A stretch of DNA of 64,000 bases, from contig NW_022098020.1 of assembly GCF_002288925.2 (NCBI RefSeq), positions 32,436,239 through 32,500,238 of the forward strand. Direction: 5' to 3'. The stretch comes from Delphinapterus leucas. Lineage: Eukaryota > Chordata > Mammalia > Artiodactyla > Monodontidae. The notes under the pieces were generated by a model. That model worked only from the letters and a program-made list of their open reading frames with translations. It was not told the DNA's origin and made no database searches. This document shows, piece by piece, positions 47,001 to 56,879 of this stretch. How positions within the stretch are numbered: position 1 is the first letter of the stretch; each line of letters begins with the position of its first letter. The translations under genes were made by a program, and so were the position numbers.

Positions 47001-47649
47001 TCATTTGCTTTAAGGGTTGTCTTTCCAAAAGAAATTACTTTAAGCAGCACCAAAGTTTTAGAAATGCACATCACCATATTACCAAAAAAAAAAAAAAGTT
47101 TTTAAAAGATAGTTTCAGTCAGTTTGCCTGACAGATGCTCACCCTGGAAATAAGTGTTTAATGGCGGTTTTTTCACAGAAACTATTCTGCTATCCCCATC
47201 AATGGGGTTTAGTCAATACCTCTTGAATATTTCACCAAGTAACTTGTGAATACATTATCTTAGAATCCATCAACGTCATACCTGAAAGCTCTCAGGTATC
47301 TCAGGAGCTCCAGGCTGGATGTCTGCGCAGCTGAGCAGTCCCTGCTGAATCCCAGGTTCCTGACCAGCACTTACTGAGTACCAGGAGCCCTGATGGCCCT
47401 GGAGGCAGAGCAACAGGCATGGGGAATCCAGGGCTCCATCCATAAGGATGCACCAGATTGGGAAAACATCCTCCAGAATTTCAGTATTGGTGGAATTTAT
47501 GAACTGGGACTGAGTGTAGGCTAGATATAATTGGAATGCTGAAGAGATGCAGATGACCCATCCTTTGCCAACTGCCCAGACATCCTGCACCTGCTTCCTC
47601 ATCATTAAAACAGGACAATAACCTCCAACTCACAAGGCTGTCGGTGATG
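47001..47649. other. Intergenic, nothing recognised
   Basis: Only short chance frames; an A-rich run at about 47082-47097. Confidence 0.55.
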
Positions 47650-47870
47650 GCAGAGACCATTTAGCAGGGCTGTGATTAAGAACACCGTTGTCAGATGAGG
47701 TTTGGATTTTGGTTCCAAGACTGTGATTCTGCATAAGTGACTTAATCCCTCGAGGCTCCGTTTACCTCATCTGTAAAATGGTCACAGTAATCTCTTTCTC
47801 AGGAGACTACGGCAGGGATGCATTTCAAGTGGTTGACACAGTGCCTGGAGCACAGTAAGTGTCTGTCAAG
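47650..47870 (+). repeat. MIR element
   Basis: GTGACTTAATCCCTCGAGGC, TTTACCTCATCTGTAAAATG and CAGTGCCTGGAGCACAGTAA, MIR core and tail. Confidence 0.75.
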
Positions 47871-49429
47871 GGACAGTTATCATCTGGTGAAGGTACCAAT
47901 GCTAGGCCAAACCCAAAAGAGGGTCTCACTTGGCAGGATTTCTCTCCCCTTCAAATTATTTCACATATGTTATCACCTGGGCACCATTTTCTTCCTCACA
48001 GTTCTCTCTTAGATACTCTCCATCTTCCTATAACAGCACAAGCTTCTTATTGCCTCAAAAAGTCTTCGCTGAAATCTTACCAGAAGCCCAGCATGACGTC
48101 TGGGTCTCTGGACAGAAAAGAAATACCAGCAGTGGCCCTGCCCACCATGCACAGAGGATATCCACAAGCAAACAATGAATGCACCAGGCTGAATTGTCTT
48201 AGTAACAGCTTGAGCTGGCCACAGCAGCCTTGTCCCAAGGCAGCCCACGATTAATTGCCAAATGAATTGTGTGGGCTATAATTGTTGCCAGAAGTATGCG
48301 GAGGGAAATCTCCCTTCTGACCACAGTGATCAGGAAGAATAAACATCCACACCCTGGAGATCTGGATGAGCCACCCGGTGAGGTCACGAAGCAGCCTGGA
48401 AGCAGAGGGCACAGGACTGGTCAGGCTCTAATCACCTGAACACTGGGGGCCCCCAGCCCTCCCCCAGTGCCTGGTACAAAGGCCCAGCTCTTCAGCTGCT
48501 CCTGCAGTCAAGTTTCCCATCTGAGAAATGGGATTTCTCAGGGGGACTGGAATGAAAAGAATTCTTCCCCTATTTCCTAGTGCCCCCCCCACCAAAACAC
48601 ATGCCAACCCAACTACCACAGCCTTCACCAGTGACTCTGGTATAGCTGAACCACTGGTTTCTAAGCCCCTCTTTCCTGTCCTATTTTTACGATTCTTTTG
48701 TGGTTCTTGCTTACTTCTCAGTCTACAGCGTGTGGTAATCATATCTAACAAATTACTGTACCTGTGGCACTCTGAGGTCGTTAGATGAAAGGAATTCAAA
48801 TAACCCAGGGAGATCTTTTTGTTAATTATAACTTCAGTAGGCAGCATAAGGAAAAATTAGCTAACACCGGGGAAGGACACAGGAAATGAAAAGAATGAAA
48901 CAACTGGGCATCATTACTAATTATTTTCTTTGAAGTCCTCATGATTGTTTTCTAACAATACAGTCCATGTAGAAGAACTTGCTATTTGTATTTTATAGAC
49001 AAAACAGAGATTTATCAAAGTCTTCCATTCGTTTGATAAAAATGATAGGACTTGAGGAGATGGAAGGAGTCTCGTTTGCCTTTCTTCCTTAGATAGAAGG
49101 GAAGTCTGGGCTCATCTGGGATGTTCTTCCTAGTCATTCAGCTTGCCCTGACTCATGTCCCTCAGTGCTGCTGAGTGTCAGGGTTTACGAGATCAATTCA
49201 GTCTTCCAGGCCAAACTCTGCCGCACCAGGTGGTTCCCCATGGGACCTGGCTCCTCCACCAGTCCCGGGCAGGGCAGGGCCAGGTGGGCGGCTCCTGGCC
49301 TGCAGGCTGGTAGGGGCTACGTGAGTCTTGTTGCTGTGGAACTGGCATGGCTCTGTCCATCTCAATTCCCTGACCGCTCCCCGACATCCTGCCTGCTGCG
49401 TTGGCCCAGTCTATTAAATTCACTCACTC
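47871..49429. other. Intergenic, nothing recognised
   Basis: Frames of up to 139 codons on both strands with no family resemblance. Confidence 0.55.
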
Positions 49430-49900
49430 ATTCATCAGCTAGTTATTGAACCCCTACTATATGCCACGCACTGTTCCATTGAACAAAACAGATAAAGCCC
49501 TGCTTTGAGGCAGCAAGCATTCCAAAGAAGGGATAGACATTAAACAAAGAAGAAAAACCTACAGTGTGACGGCTGACGATAAGTACCAGGAAGACACGGA
49601 ACCATGCACAAGAGGATGGAGAGGGATGGGGATGCTGGGAATGGGTGCTGTTTTACAGGAATGGTCCGGAAAGGCCTCTCTGGGGAAGCTGACATCTTAA
49701 CAGAGATCTGTGGGAAGGGAGGGAGCAAGCAAGATAGCTATCAGAAAGAATGGCATCCTAGGCAGAGGAAACAGCATGGGCAAAGGCTCTGCGTCTGGAT
49801 TTGCTTGCTGTGTTCCAGGAATAGCAAGGAAGGCAGTATGCCTGGAACAGAGCCGGTGAGGGAAAGGGAAAGTGGTAGGAGATGGATCAGAGAAGGGACC
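49430..49900 (+). repeat. Ancient mammalian interspersed repeat
   Basis: Same family as 10290: TTGAACCCCTACTATATGCC, AACAAAACAGATAAAGCC, GGAAAGGCCTCTCTGGGGAA and GGCAGAGGAAACAGCATGGG. This is the best preserved of the three copies. Confidence 0.6.
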
Positions 49901-50389
49901 AGGAGCCAGACAACTTAACCAGGTCTCCGCCTGTAGCTTGGGCAGAATTCTTAACCAGCAGGCCAACTCACTCAGTCAGCAACTGCATGTTGAGTGCCCT
50001 ATGCTCCTGGCTGGACCCCAGATCCCCTCTGGGCTGAAGGGAAGAACACAAAGTGATAATGGCTGTAAAAGGTAGTGGGACTTCAATTTCCCTTTTTTTT
50101 TTTTTTTAAGTATTAGTTGCATATTTAGAGAATACAAAGATTGCAGAAAAGAATAATGATGCAGAGGCAGAGAAGTAAAGAATCAGGTAGCCGGGATTCT
50201 AATGGTTTCCTCCACTGTTTTCCAATCTTTGTCTAATGCTGTTATAATATGCTGGTTATATATATATCTTTAAAAAGAAACTCGACCAAAAGTTTTTATC
50301 AAAATGAAATTAGAATTACACCATATATTCTTTTAACTTACGCACAGACTTTGGAACCCAACCTCAGTAAGACAAGACACAACTAGTTC

Positions 50390-50605
50390 TTTGAAAAGCA
50401 CAAACTTTCGAGTCAGTGGACACTGAACTGATATTCCGGTTTTGCCACCAGTTGCTGTGGGGCCTCAGGTGGGTTACTCACGCTCTTTGAGCCTCAGTTT
50501 TTTCACTGTAAAATAGGTATCACATCCATAGGATTGTTTTAAAGAGTAGAGATGATGTGTGTAAAACACCTGGCATGTGGAAAGTACTAAATAAATGGTG
50601 GCTAT
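50390..50605 (+). repeat. MIR element
   Basis: TTTGAGCCTCAGTTTTTTC, ACTGTAAAATAGGTATCAC, GTAAAACACCTGGCATGTGG and AAAGTACTAAATAAATGG, MIR core through tail. Confidence 0.75.
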
Positions 50606-52399
50606 TAGCAAACAGGCAAATTTGTCCAATCAACAAACACAGCCTCTCGAGACCCTGTGCTCAAGTGCTTCTGCCATTGCTGGTAAACACAGAAGTAAAC
50701 AAGACCGAAAACAACGTAATTTTATCTTATCTTCCCAAATTCCAATTGCCCCTAAAGACAGCAAATCAATCTAGAACTGTGTGGTTGTCCCTCTGAACGA
50801 GGGTAAGGTTTTGGAGTCCTACACGTGCTGGAAAAGTGGGCAGAATTCAGGTTCCTAGGACGCAGGGCAACGGTGGCACAGCTTTGCAGCGAACTATTTG
50901 GCTCCCCAAGTGGCTCTGTGTCTTCTTCCTTTGCTGCTGCCTCCCTGCTGCTCAGACAAAGCCAGGAAGCTCCCACCTCTGGCTGAAACCCTAGAGAGCA
51001 TCACTTACTGTCAAAGACAGTGGACTCAAAACCCACCCCTTGAAGACTGGGCCTCTCTCAGCCCTGAAGATTACCTGAGGCCCCTGTTCTTGGGCTGTTC
51101 ACCAGCCACATGGCTCAGATTAAAACAGCTCTGCCATATCAGACAATAAATTCTGTTCCTGACATGCAAGTCTCAAGGGAAAACTAACTTTTAATAAAAG
51201 CACGAAAATTCACATTGTTCTCTCTGGTAGTTTGCTTCCCAGCAGAAAAGTGACGAAGGCTTAAACAAAAGGGAGTCCCATCCCCTCAAGGAAATTCATC
51301 ATTTCTGTAGAAACCAAGGGTCATTCCAGACAGCCAGCTCGGGCTAGACTGATAGGAACTACATCTCATCAGCCAACGCGTGAGCACCTCTGTGAACAGA
51401 TGGACAGACACTGGGTTGAGTGCACTGATCACAGCAACCCCGCAAGGCAGGTACCACTGACCCCACCGTTCAGACTGGGAAGCCAAGGCCAAGTCAGAAT
51501 AATAACTTGCCCAAGTGGAAAGAAGGCAGGTAGGTTTGCGACCTATATTTTGGAGCTGTTTTTACATCTCCCTCAACCTGGTTTGACTTATTGTTAGAAA
51601 CAGTGGATAACTCTGCCAGAAATGTAATCAGCCACGAAGCCTAGCAATGTAGTTCTGTTCAGGAAACGGAGCTGGTTTAGACGGAGTGCCATTTTGGCGA
51701 TGGCCTGTTTCTGCTCTCTCCACCCCTTCCCTCTCAGACTCAGGAATAGCTGGTGCTCACGGAGCACACTGGCTTCAAACCACAGGGGTATTCTCTTGGA
51801 GCAGCATCAGTGAATTTTTCTTACCAAGTGTAAAAGGCCAAACTGCTAGGAAAGTGTTTTTTAAAATATAAATCTGATCTTGGCACGTTATTCTTGACAG
51901 GCCTTCCTCCACTTAATATCCTAACGGAGATGAATCTTCCCTTGAACAGACTCTACATACAAATCTTTCATAAATACGTGCTCATTGGACTTGCCAGACA
52001 GGGCCTTGCACATGAGGAGCTGTTTCCTGGGAGTGAAAGTCCCTATCAGGAAACCCCAGAGCTGCAAGGTTATGGGGCACACATTCCCACCCGACCCTCT
52101 CAACCCCAACTCCATAGAGTTCTTGGAATTTGGGGGTTTGCTTGCTGTGAGAATACCAAGTGGATCTATTGTGTTGGAGGTACATTAAAAACCCGCCAAA
52201 CTCTCCGGACCTAAGAGTCACTCGTGGCCAGGAGTTCTGGTTCTGGCTCTTGGGGTGGCCTGGGGAAGTCTTTCCCCCTATCTCCGCCTCAGTTTTACCT
52301 TCTGTAAAAGGAGCGAGGTCCAGGTGAGCACTAAGGTGAGACATCTCAGGCCCGCCTCAGGCGTGACAAAAGCCTCCCTCCGAGGACGCCATTCCCTCA
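50606..52399. other. Distal upstream flank of TMEM158
   Basis: No gene. A reverse MIR-like piece may lie near 51390-51500. Composition changes to GC-rich near 52.4 kb. Distal regulatory elements could lie here but cannot be read from sequence alone. Confidence 0.5.
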
Positions 52400-52599
52400 A
52401 AGTGCCTTCGCCGCTTGGAGTTGGACTCCGGCGGTGTGGCGGGGCCGCCAGGGCGCGTCCGCAAGCTTCGCGAGCCGGGCCAAGCCACCCCACCCCAAAC
52501 TATCGGAAAACAGCCACAGAAGCGACCCTCCAGGCCCACGCGCAGGCCTCGGGGTCCCACCCCCGCACGCAGCCTACACCCCTCCCGGCCCGCCCGACC

Positions 52600-52958
52600 A
52601 CGCCCCCGCTCCCGCCGTGGCGCGTGCAACCCCGCCCTCCCCGGAGTCTCCGAGCCTAGCGGGCGGAGGGCGGGGCGGGATGGGGCGAGGCGCGCGAGAG
52701 GCGGAGCCGAGTCGGGGAATCCTGCTCCCGGCGAGCGCAGGGCCCAGCAGAGCCGCCTGGCCGTCCGAGGGCTCCCGCGTCGGGGGCGGCGGGGAACCCC
52801 AGACACCAACGGGTCGGGAGGGAAACGCGCCAAGCGAGCCGCCGCCACCGCCTCCGCGCCGCCCCCGTGGGCTGAGGGGGGCCCGAAGCGTCTTCACTCC
52901 GCCCGCCGCCAGTCCCCGCGGTCCCGCCGTCCGCTCGCCGGCTCGTCTCCCGCGCGCC
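52600..52958 (+). promoter_or_regulatory. TATA-less, GC-box promoter and 5' UTR region of TMEM158
   Basis: The sequence contains GC boxes of the Sp1/KLF type (GGGCGGAGGGCGGGGCGGG at 52661-52679, and CCACGCCCCC-type motifs near 52609). I see no TATA box in the last 350 bases before the start codon. This is the usual architecture of a CpG-island promoter with dispersed initiation. The transcription start cannot be fixed from sequence alone, so the boundary between promoter and 5' UTR is not stated. Confidence 0.6.
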
Positions 52959-52988
52959 ATGCAGCCACCGCCTGCCCTGCGCGCGTAG
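52959..52988 (+). promoter_or_regulatory. Upstream ORF in the TMEM158 leader (nine codons)
   Basis: An ATG at 52959 opens MQPPPALRA and closes with TAG at 52986-52988, leaving 16 bases before the TMEM158 ATG at 53005. Both ATGs have G at -3 and C at +4, so the initiation contexts are similar. If the transcript starts upstream of 52959, scanning ribosomes would meet this ATG first and reinitiation over 16 nt would be inefficient, so the uORF could hold TMEM158 translation down. Use of the uORF is inference. Confidence 0.5.
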
Positions 52989-53004
52989 GCGCCCGCCACA
53001 GGCC

Positions 53005-53877
53005 ATGCTGCCCCTGCTCGCCGCGCTGCTGGCCGCCGCCTGCCCGCTGCCGCCCGCCCGCGGCGGGGCCGCGGACGCGCCAGGCCTCCTCGGGGCGCCC
53101 CTCAACGCCTCGGTCAACGCGTCGTCTGCGGACGAGCCTGCCGCCCCGCGGCTGCTGGCCTCGGCTGCGCCCGGGGCCCCTGAGCGCCCCGGCCCGGAGG
53201 AGGAGGCGGCGGCGCCGTGCAACATCAGCGTGCAGCGACAGATGCTGAGCTCGCTGCTCGTGCGTTGGGGCCGCCCGCGGGGCTTCCAGTGCGACCTGCT
53301 CCTCTTCTCCACCAACGCGCATGGCCGCGCCTTCTTCGCCGCCGCCTTCCACCGAGTCGGGCCGCCGCTACTTATCGAGCACCTAGGGCTGGCGGCGGGC
53401 GGCGCGCAGCAGGACCTGCGCCTCTGCGTGGGCTGCGGCTGGGTGCGCGGCCGCCGCCCCGGCCGCCTCCGGCCCGCCGGCGCCACCGCCGGGACGCCCA
53501 CCGCGCTGCCCGCCTACCCCGCAGCCGAGCCCCCCGGGCCGCTGTGGCTGCAGGGAGAGCCGCTGCATTTCTGCTGCCTGGACTTCAGCCTGGAGGAGCT
53601 GCAGGGCGAGCCGGGCTGGCGGCTGAACCGCAAGCCCATCGAGTCCACGCTGGTGGCCTGCTTCATGACCCTGGTCATCGTCGTGTGGAGCGTGGCCGCC
53701 CTCATCTGGCCGGTGCCCATCATCGCCGGCTTCCTGCCCAACGGCATGGAGCAGCGCCGGACCGCCGCCGCCGCCGCCCCCGCCGCCGTACCCGCTGGGA
53801 CCACCACCGCCGCCGCCGCCGCCGCCGCCGCCGCAGCCGCAGCCGCGGCCGTCACCTCGGGGGCGGCGACCAAGTGA
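53005..53877 (+). CDS. TMEM158: TMEM158 (Ras-induced senescence protein 1), single-exon membrane protein
   Basis: The 290-residue protein matches TMEM158/RIS1 as I know it; the human protein is about 300 residues. In order it shows: a signal peptide (about residues 1-20, Leu/Ala-rich, ending near Ala-Arg-Gly); a low-complexity Ala/Pro stretch; three N-glycosylation sequons (Asn34, Asn38, Asn73); a cysteine-containing luminal domain (about 72-205); a hydrophobic segment at about 216-244 (LVACFMTLVIVVWSVAALIW, then a Pro-containing stretch); and a Thr/Ala-rich tail with 14 alanines (269-282) ending in Lys290. Known of the family: it is induced by oncogenic Ras during senescence and is reported as a binding protein for a brain-injury-derived neurotrophic peptide; its biochemical role is poorly defined. 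The start at 53005 was chosen because it gives the signal peptide and matches the family. The gene has no introns and lies wholly in a CpG island. Identification is firm; tail length differs between species. Confidence 0.96.
   Translation: MLPLLAALLAAACPLPPARGGAADAPGLLGAPLNASVNASSADEPAAPRLLASAAPGAPERPGPEEEAAAPCNISVQRQMLSSLLVRWGRPRGFQCDLLLFSTNAHGRAFFAAAFHRVGPPLLIEHLGLAAGGAQQDLRLCVGCGWVRGRRPGRLRPAGATAGTPTALPAYPAAEPPGPLWLQGEPLHFCCLDFSLEELQGEPGWRLNRKPIESTLVACFMTLVIVVWSVAALIWPVPIIAGFLPNGMEQRRTAAAAAPAAVPAGTTTAAAAAAAAAAAAAAVTSGAATK
53764..53850 (+). repeat. GCC/GCN trinucleotide repeat coding the TMEM158 polyalanine tail
   Basis: Codons 254-258 are five consecutive GCC, and codons 269-282 are fourteen alanines, mostly GCC with GCA and GCG interruptions near the 3' side. 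ACC codons flank both runs. Such tracts vary in length by unequal exchange or slippage, and the interruptions tend to stabilise them. Confidence 0.9.
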
Positions 53878-54520
53878 CCCGCCCCACTCCTCCCCTTGTC
53901 CTCCCTATGTCCGCGCTCTCGGTGCCTTTCCCGCCGGGAGACTCGGCCGGTGTGCTTCGTGCAGTAGTGACCGTTAGTTCTTCCGGGGAGGGGTCCGCAG
54001 AAGAGGCCCCAGCGTGTGGGAAAAGCCAGGTTTGTGCCGCGCTTCTGGCTCCGAAAAGCAGATGCAAGCCCTTGCCCTGCAGGGTGAGATCCGCAGCTTG
54101 GAAGACGGAGAGGAGGGAAATGGGGCCCTTTCCCCTCTTTGCGTCCCCCTGCCCTCCTTCCTCCCCGCACCCACGTGCCCTATATTCATGGCAGAAAATG
54201 ACCAAATCCTGTGTATTTGTTTTATATATTTAATAACTGTTTTAAATGAAAGTTTTAGTAAAAAAAATCAAATTGCTATTGCTGTAGTAAGGGAAGCTCT
54301 TTGTATCTGAACATAGTATTTGAAGTTTGTTGTTTTTTAATTTATTTAAAAGGGGGAGGAGGCATGGGAATGATTTAACACTGATATATTGTTACCGCTG
54401 AAAATGAACTTTATTAACCTTTTTCCAAGTCGATCTATCCAGTGACGTGGCCAGATGGGCGTTTCTTCTTGTACTTATGTGTTTTTTTGGCTTTTAATAC
54501 AGACATTTTCCTCCAGAGAT
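53878..54520 (+). other. TMEM158 3' UTR (inferred)
   Basis: After the stop codon the sequence turns AT-rich, with ATTTA-type and U-rich tracts (around 54215-54250 and 54335-54350) typical of unstable, regulated mRNAs. No canonical AATAAA occurs before 54540. The most likely 3' end is just after AATACA at about 54497, giving a UTR of about 640 bases. The end is inferred. Confidence 0.55.
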
Positions 54521-54540
54521 GCGTATGTGTCTTTATTTGA
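54496..54540 (+). terminator. Probable TMEM158 polyadenylation site with variant signal AATACA
   Basis: TTTTAATACAGACATTTTCC is followed within 30 bases by a GU/U-rich stretch (GTATGTGTCTTTATTTG), the arrangement of a cleavage and polyadenylation site. AATACA is a known single-base variant of AATAAA. No better signal lies between the stop codon and this point. Confidence 0.5.
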
Positions 54541-55127
54541 TTCGGAAAAGGAATCCAAGAATTACAAGATGATCCCTTGAAACGTGAGGAAGGGAATCTT
54601 CAGAAAGTGAGAGAAGGGCTAACTCTGTCTCCCTTACCTGTCTGGGAGAGGCGGGAGATGGAAACCATACTACTGACCCTAATGGCAGTGTTTTTGCCTC
54701 TCACCACGCGGCCACCCCCACCCCTCAGCCTCACTGACACCTGTCAGGGCGGCATACAGGGTTTTATGTGATTTATCTTTTTACGCATTTCCCTCAGGCC
54801 CTGCAAAACACCAAGTTAAGTGCCAAAATGGTGAAATCGGTAGTTCCTCTGAGCCAGGTGTCTTTCATGAAAATGACTCATTTTAAAAGGCATGTAGATT
54901 TCCTTTTCATATGTGTAACCTTTAGTATACGAACACATTTCAAAAGCTGGTTTTAAAGCCTGAGCTATTTCGGCATTAAGATTTTTTCAAGGTAAACTCT
55001 TACAGACTAATTAACACCTTAAAAAAAATTTAAGCTACTTTCTCTTGTTCCATCTCCTCTCCACTTTTGAGTGAATACTTGATAACTGTTCTAGAGCATA
55101 CTGTTCTAGTGAATACTAGGCATCGTT

Positions 55128-55316
55128 CTTGATAGTTCTCAAAGTGGTGTCCCTGGAACAGCAACATCGGTAACACCCGGGAACTTGTTACAGATGCAGA
55201 ACTGGGGCCCTGCCCAGGACCTACAGATGCAGAAACTCTGGGGTGGGGCCCAGCAATCTGCTTTAACAAGCCCTGTGACAAATTCTGATGGGATTCAAAT
55301 TTGAGAACCACTGTGT
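55128..55316 (+). mobile_element. MER5A-like hAT element
   Basis: Nearly complete: AGTTCTCAAAGTGGTGTCCC at the left, AACTCTGGGGTGGGGCCCAG in the middle, and TTTGAGAACCACTG at the right, giving matching terminal inverted repeats. Confidence 0.88.
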
Positions 55317-55794
55317 ACTAGTGGAAGAGAACCTTCAAAGTATGTAGCCTCCTTTTATCTCAAGATGTCTCTATTATATCAAAGAAATGGGACCCTTTTT
55401 TCACAGGAATCTGTCTGGAGGAGAGTCTGGGTCATTGCCCTGTAGCTTCAGTTGTTCCTGTCTCTTAGGGGTCCAGGATATCTCTAGCAGATGCCAGCCT
55501 CTTAGAGAGGAAAGCGTGAGGGTGGCAGTCATCCTCTATCTCCTGATCCAGGCATTGGAGAAGTTCAGTATAATGCAAATCCGCTAGCCTCACGCGTCAC
55601 TGTAAACGTTCTTATACCCCAAAGCAAGGTAGGTTGTGAACTGCTCTCTTCTCTAACCCTGTGGTAACTAGCAGGGGAAAATCAATAACTTTCCTAAACT
55701 TGGTCAATTTTAATATAGTCATAGCATTTGTAATTCTGGAAGGCATATTAAGAATTCCTAGGACAACACACACACACACAGTCACCCTGATTTT

Positions 55795-55890
55795 TCCAAG
55801 ATGAAAATTGAGGCTCAGGTTCAGCATTTTGCCTACAATCACACAGCTACACAAAAAAGCAGAGCTGAAACCAAACCTGGGTCTTCTGCC
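55795..55890 (-). repeat. MIR fragment
   Basis: GATGAAAATTGAGGCTCAGG, TTTTGCCTACAATCACACAG and GCAGAGCTGAAACC, reverse-strand MIR core. Confidence 0.65.
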
Positions 55891-56092
55891 TCCCTGACTC
55901 TTATTTTTTCATCACCAGAAACTGCCCTTTCTAGGTGAATTAGGAGCTAGCCACTCAAGAGTCTGATCCTCTGTTGACCCACCCCTGTCACTGTCAGATT
56001 CTGTGTAGTCACAAATGCAAAGGAGCCAGAGAGCATCAATTTTTTAAATGAGACACTCAGGCACTTGATAAAACTTTCTATCTATGTATTTT

Positions 56093-56146
56093 TACACACA
56101 CACACACACACCTAAAACGTATTTAGATCTATCGATCAATCGTGCT

Positions 56147-56175
<29 letters not shown>
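56093..56175 (+). repeat. Two (CA)n microsatellite tracts
   Basis: Short CA runs at about 56093-56111 and 56147-56175, separated by non-repetitive sequence containing ATCTATCGATCAATCG. Confidence 0.9.
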
Positions 56176-56177
<2 letters not shown>

Positions 56178-56673
56178 GGATGACCGGTTAGTTCACTATG
56201 CTGACTTTGGCTGCTTTCTAAGAGCCAGAGCTCTAAGCAGGAGACTGCAAAGTGAGGATGGAGCCTGTGTCTTGTTGGTCTCTTTAAGTGGGACCATCCA
56301 CTGGGTAAAGGAAGTAAGACGCTGGCAGGCTCAGCTTCAGGGTCTGTGCTCCTAGTCAGTTTGATTTGCATCATCTCAGTAGTGAAACACTTCCAAAATG
56401 CAGTTTACCGTACTAAACCAGTACTTCTTTGACGGGACAGGAAGTGTGCCACTGTAGCCTGTGTGCGCCTACGTGTGCAATTCCCAGATTACAGTTCATT
56501 CTTTAAGTCTCCTGAGTGATGGAGGTCATCAGCCTGGTGGCCATTCCAATGTTTGGGTACAGTGGGTCCCAAAAGAACTCAACTGGGGAGATTTAGACAA
56601 AAATACACTCTGGATCTCCATGACCTAGGAGTCATCAAGGGAGAAGGATGGAAGGAGTTAAAATGAAAGAAAG

Positions 56674-56879
56674 GGGGTTTCCCTGGTGGCGCAGTGATTG
56701 AGAGTCCGCCTGCTGATGCAGGGGACACGGGTTCATGCACCGGTCTGGGAAGATCCCACATGCCGCGGAGCGGCTGGGCCTGTGAGCCACGGCCGCTGAG
56801 CCTGCGTGTCCGGAGCCTGTGCTCCGCAACGGGAGAGGCCACAACAGTGAGAGGCCCACGTGCCAAAAAAAAAAAAAAA
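56674..56879 (+). mobile_element. CHR-type SINE, short form
   Basis: Head GGGTTTCCCTGGTGGCGCAG, A- and B-box-like motifs and an A15 tail. The TSD is not clear because the flank is purine-rich (GAAAGAAAG / GGAAAG). Confidence 0.93.

Larger units (their letters stand above)
52400..53950. promoter_or_regulatory. CpG island covering the TMEM158 promoter and coding region
   Basis: GC content and CpG density rise sharply near 52.4 kb, stay very high through the coding sequence and fall after about 53.95 kb. The flanking DNA is CpG-poor, as expected of methylated mammalian intergenic DNA. This suggests a germline-unmethylated promoter island. The long open frames seen on both strands here are a by-product of GC richness and the lack of AT-rich stop codons. 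Confidence 0.9.

Noticed and set aside
52415..54233. Long open frames in other frames and on the minus strand across the TMEM158 CpG island (up to 338 codons)
   Set aside because: GC-rich DNA rarely contains stop codons. These are Arg/Ala/Pro-rich low-complexity translations overlapping the real gene, with no known domains.
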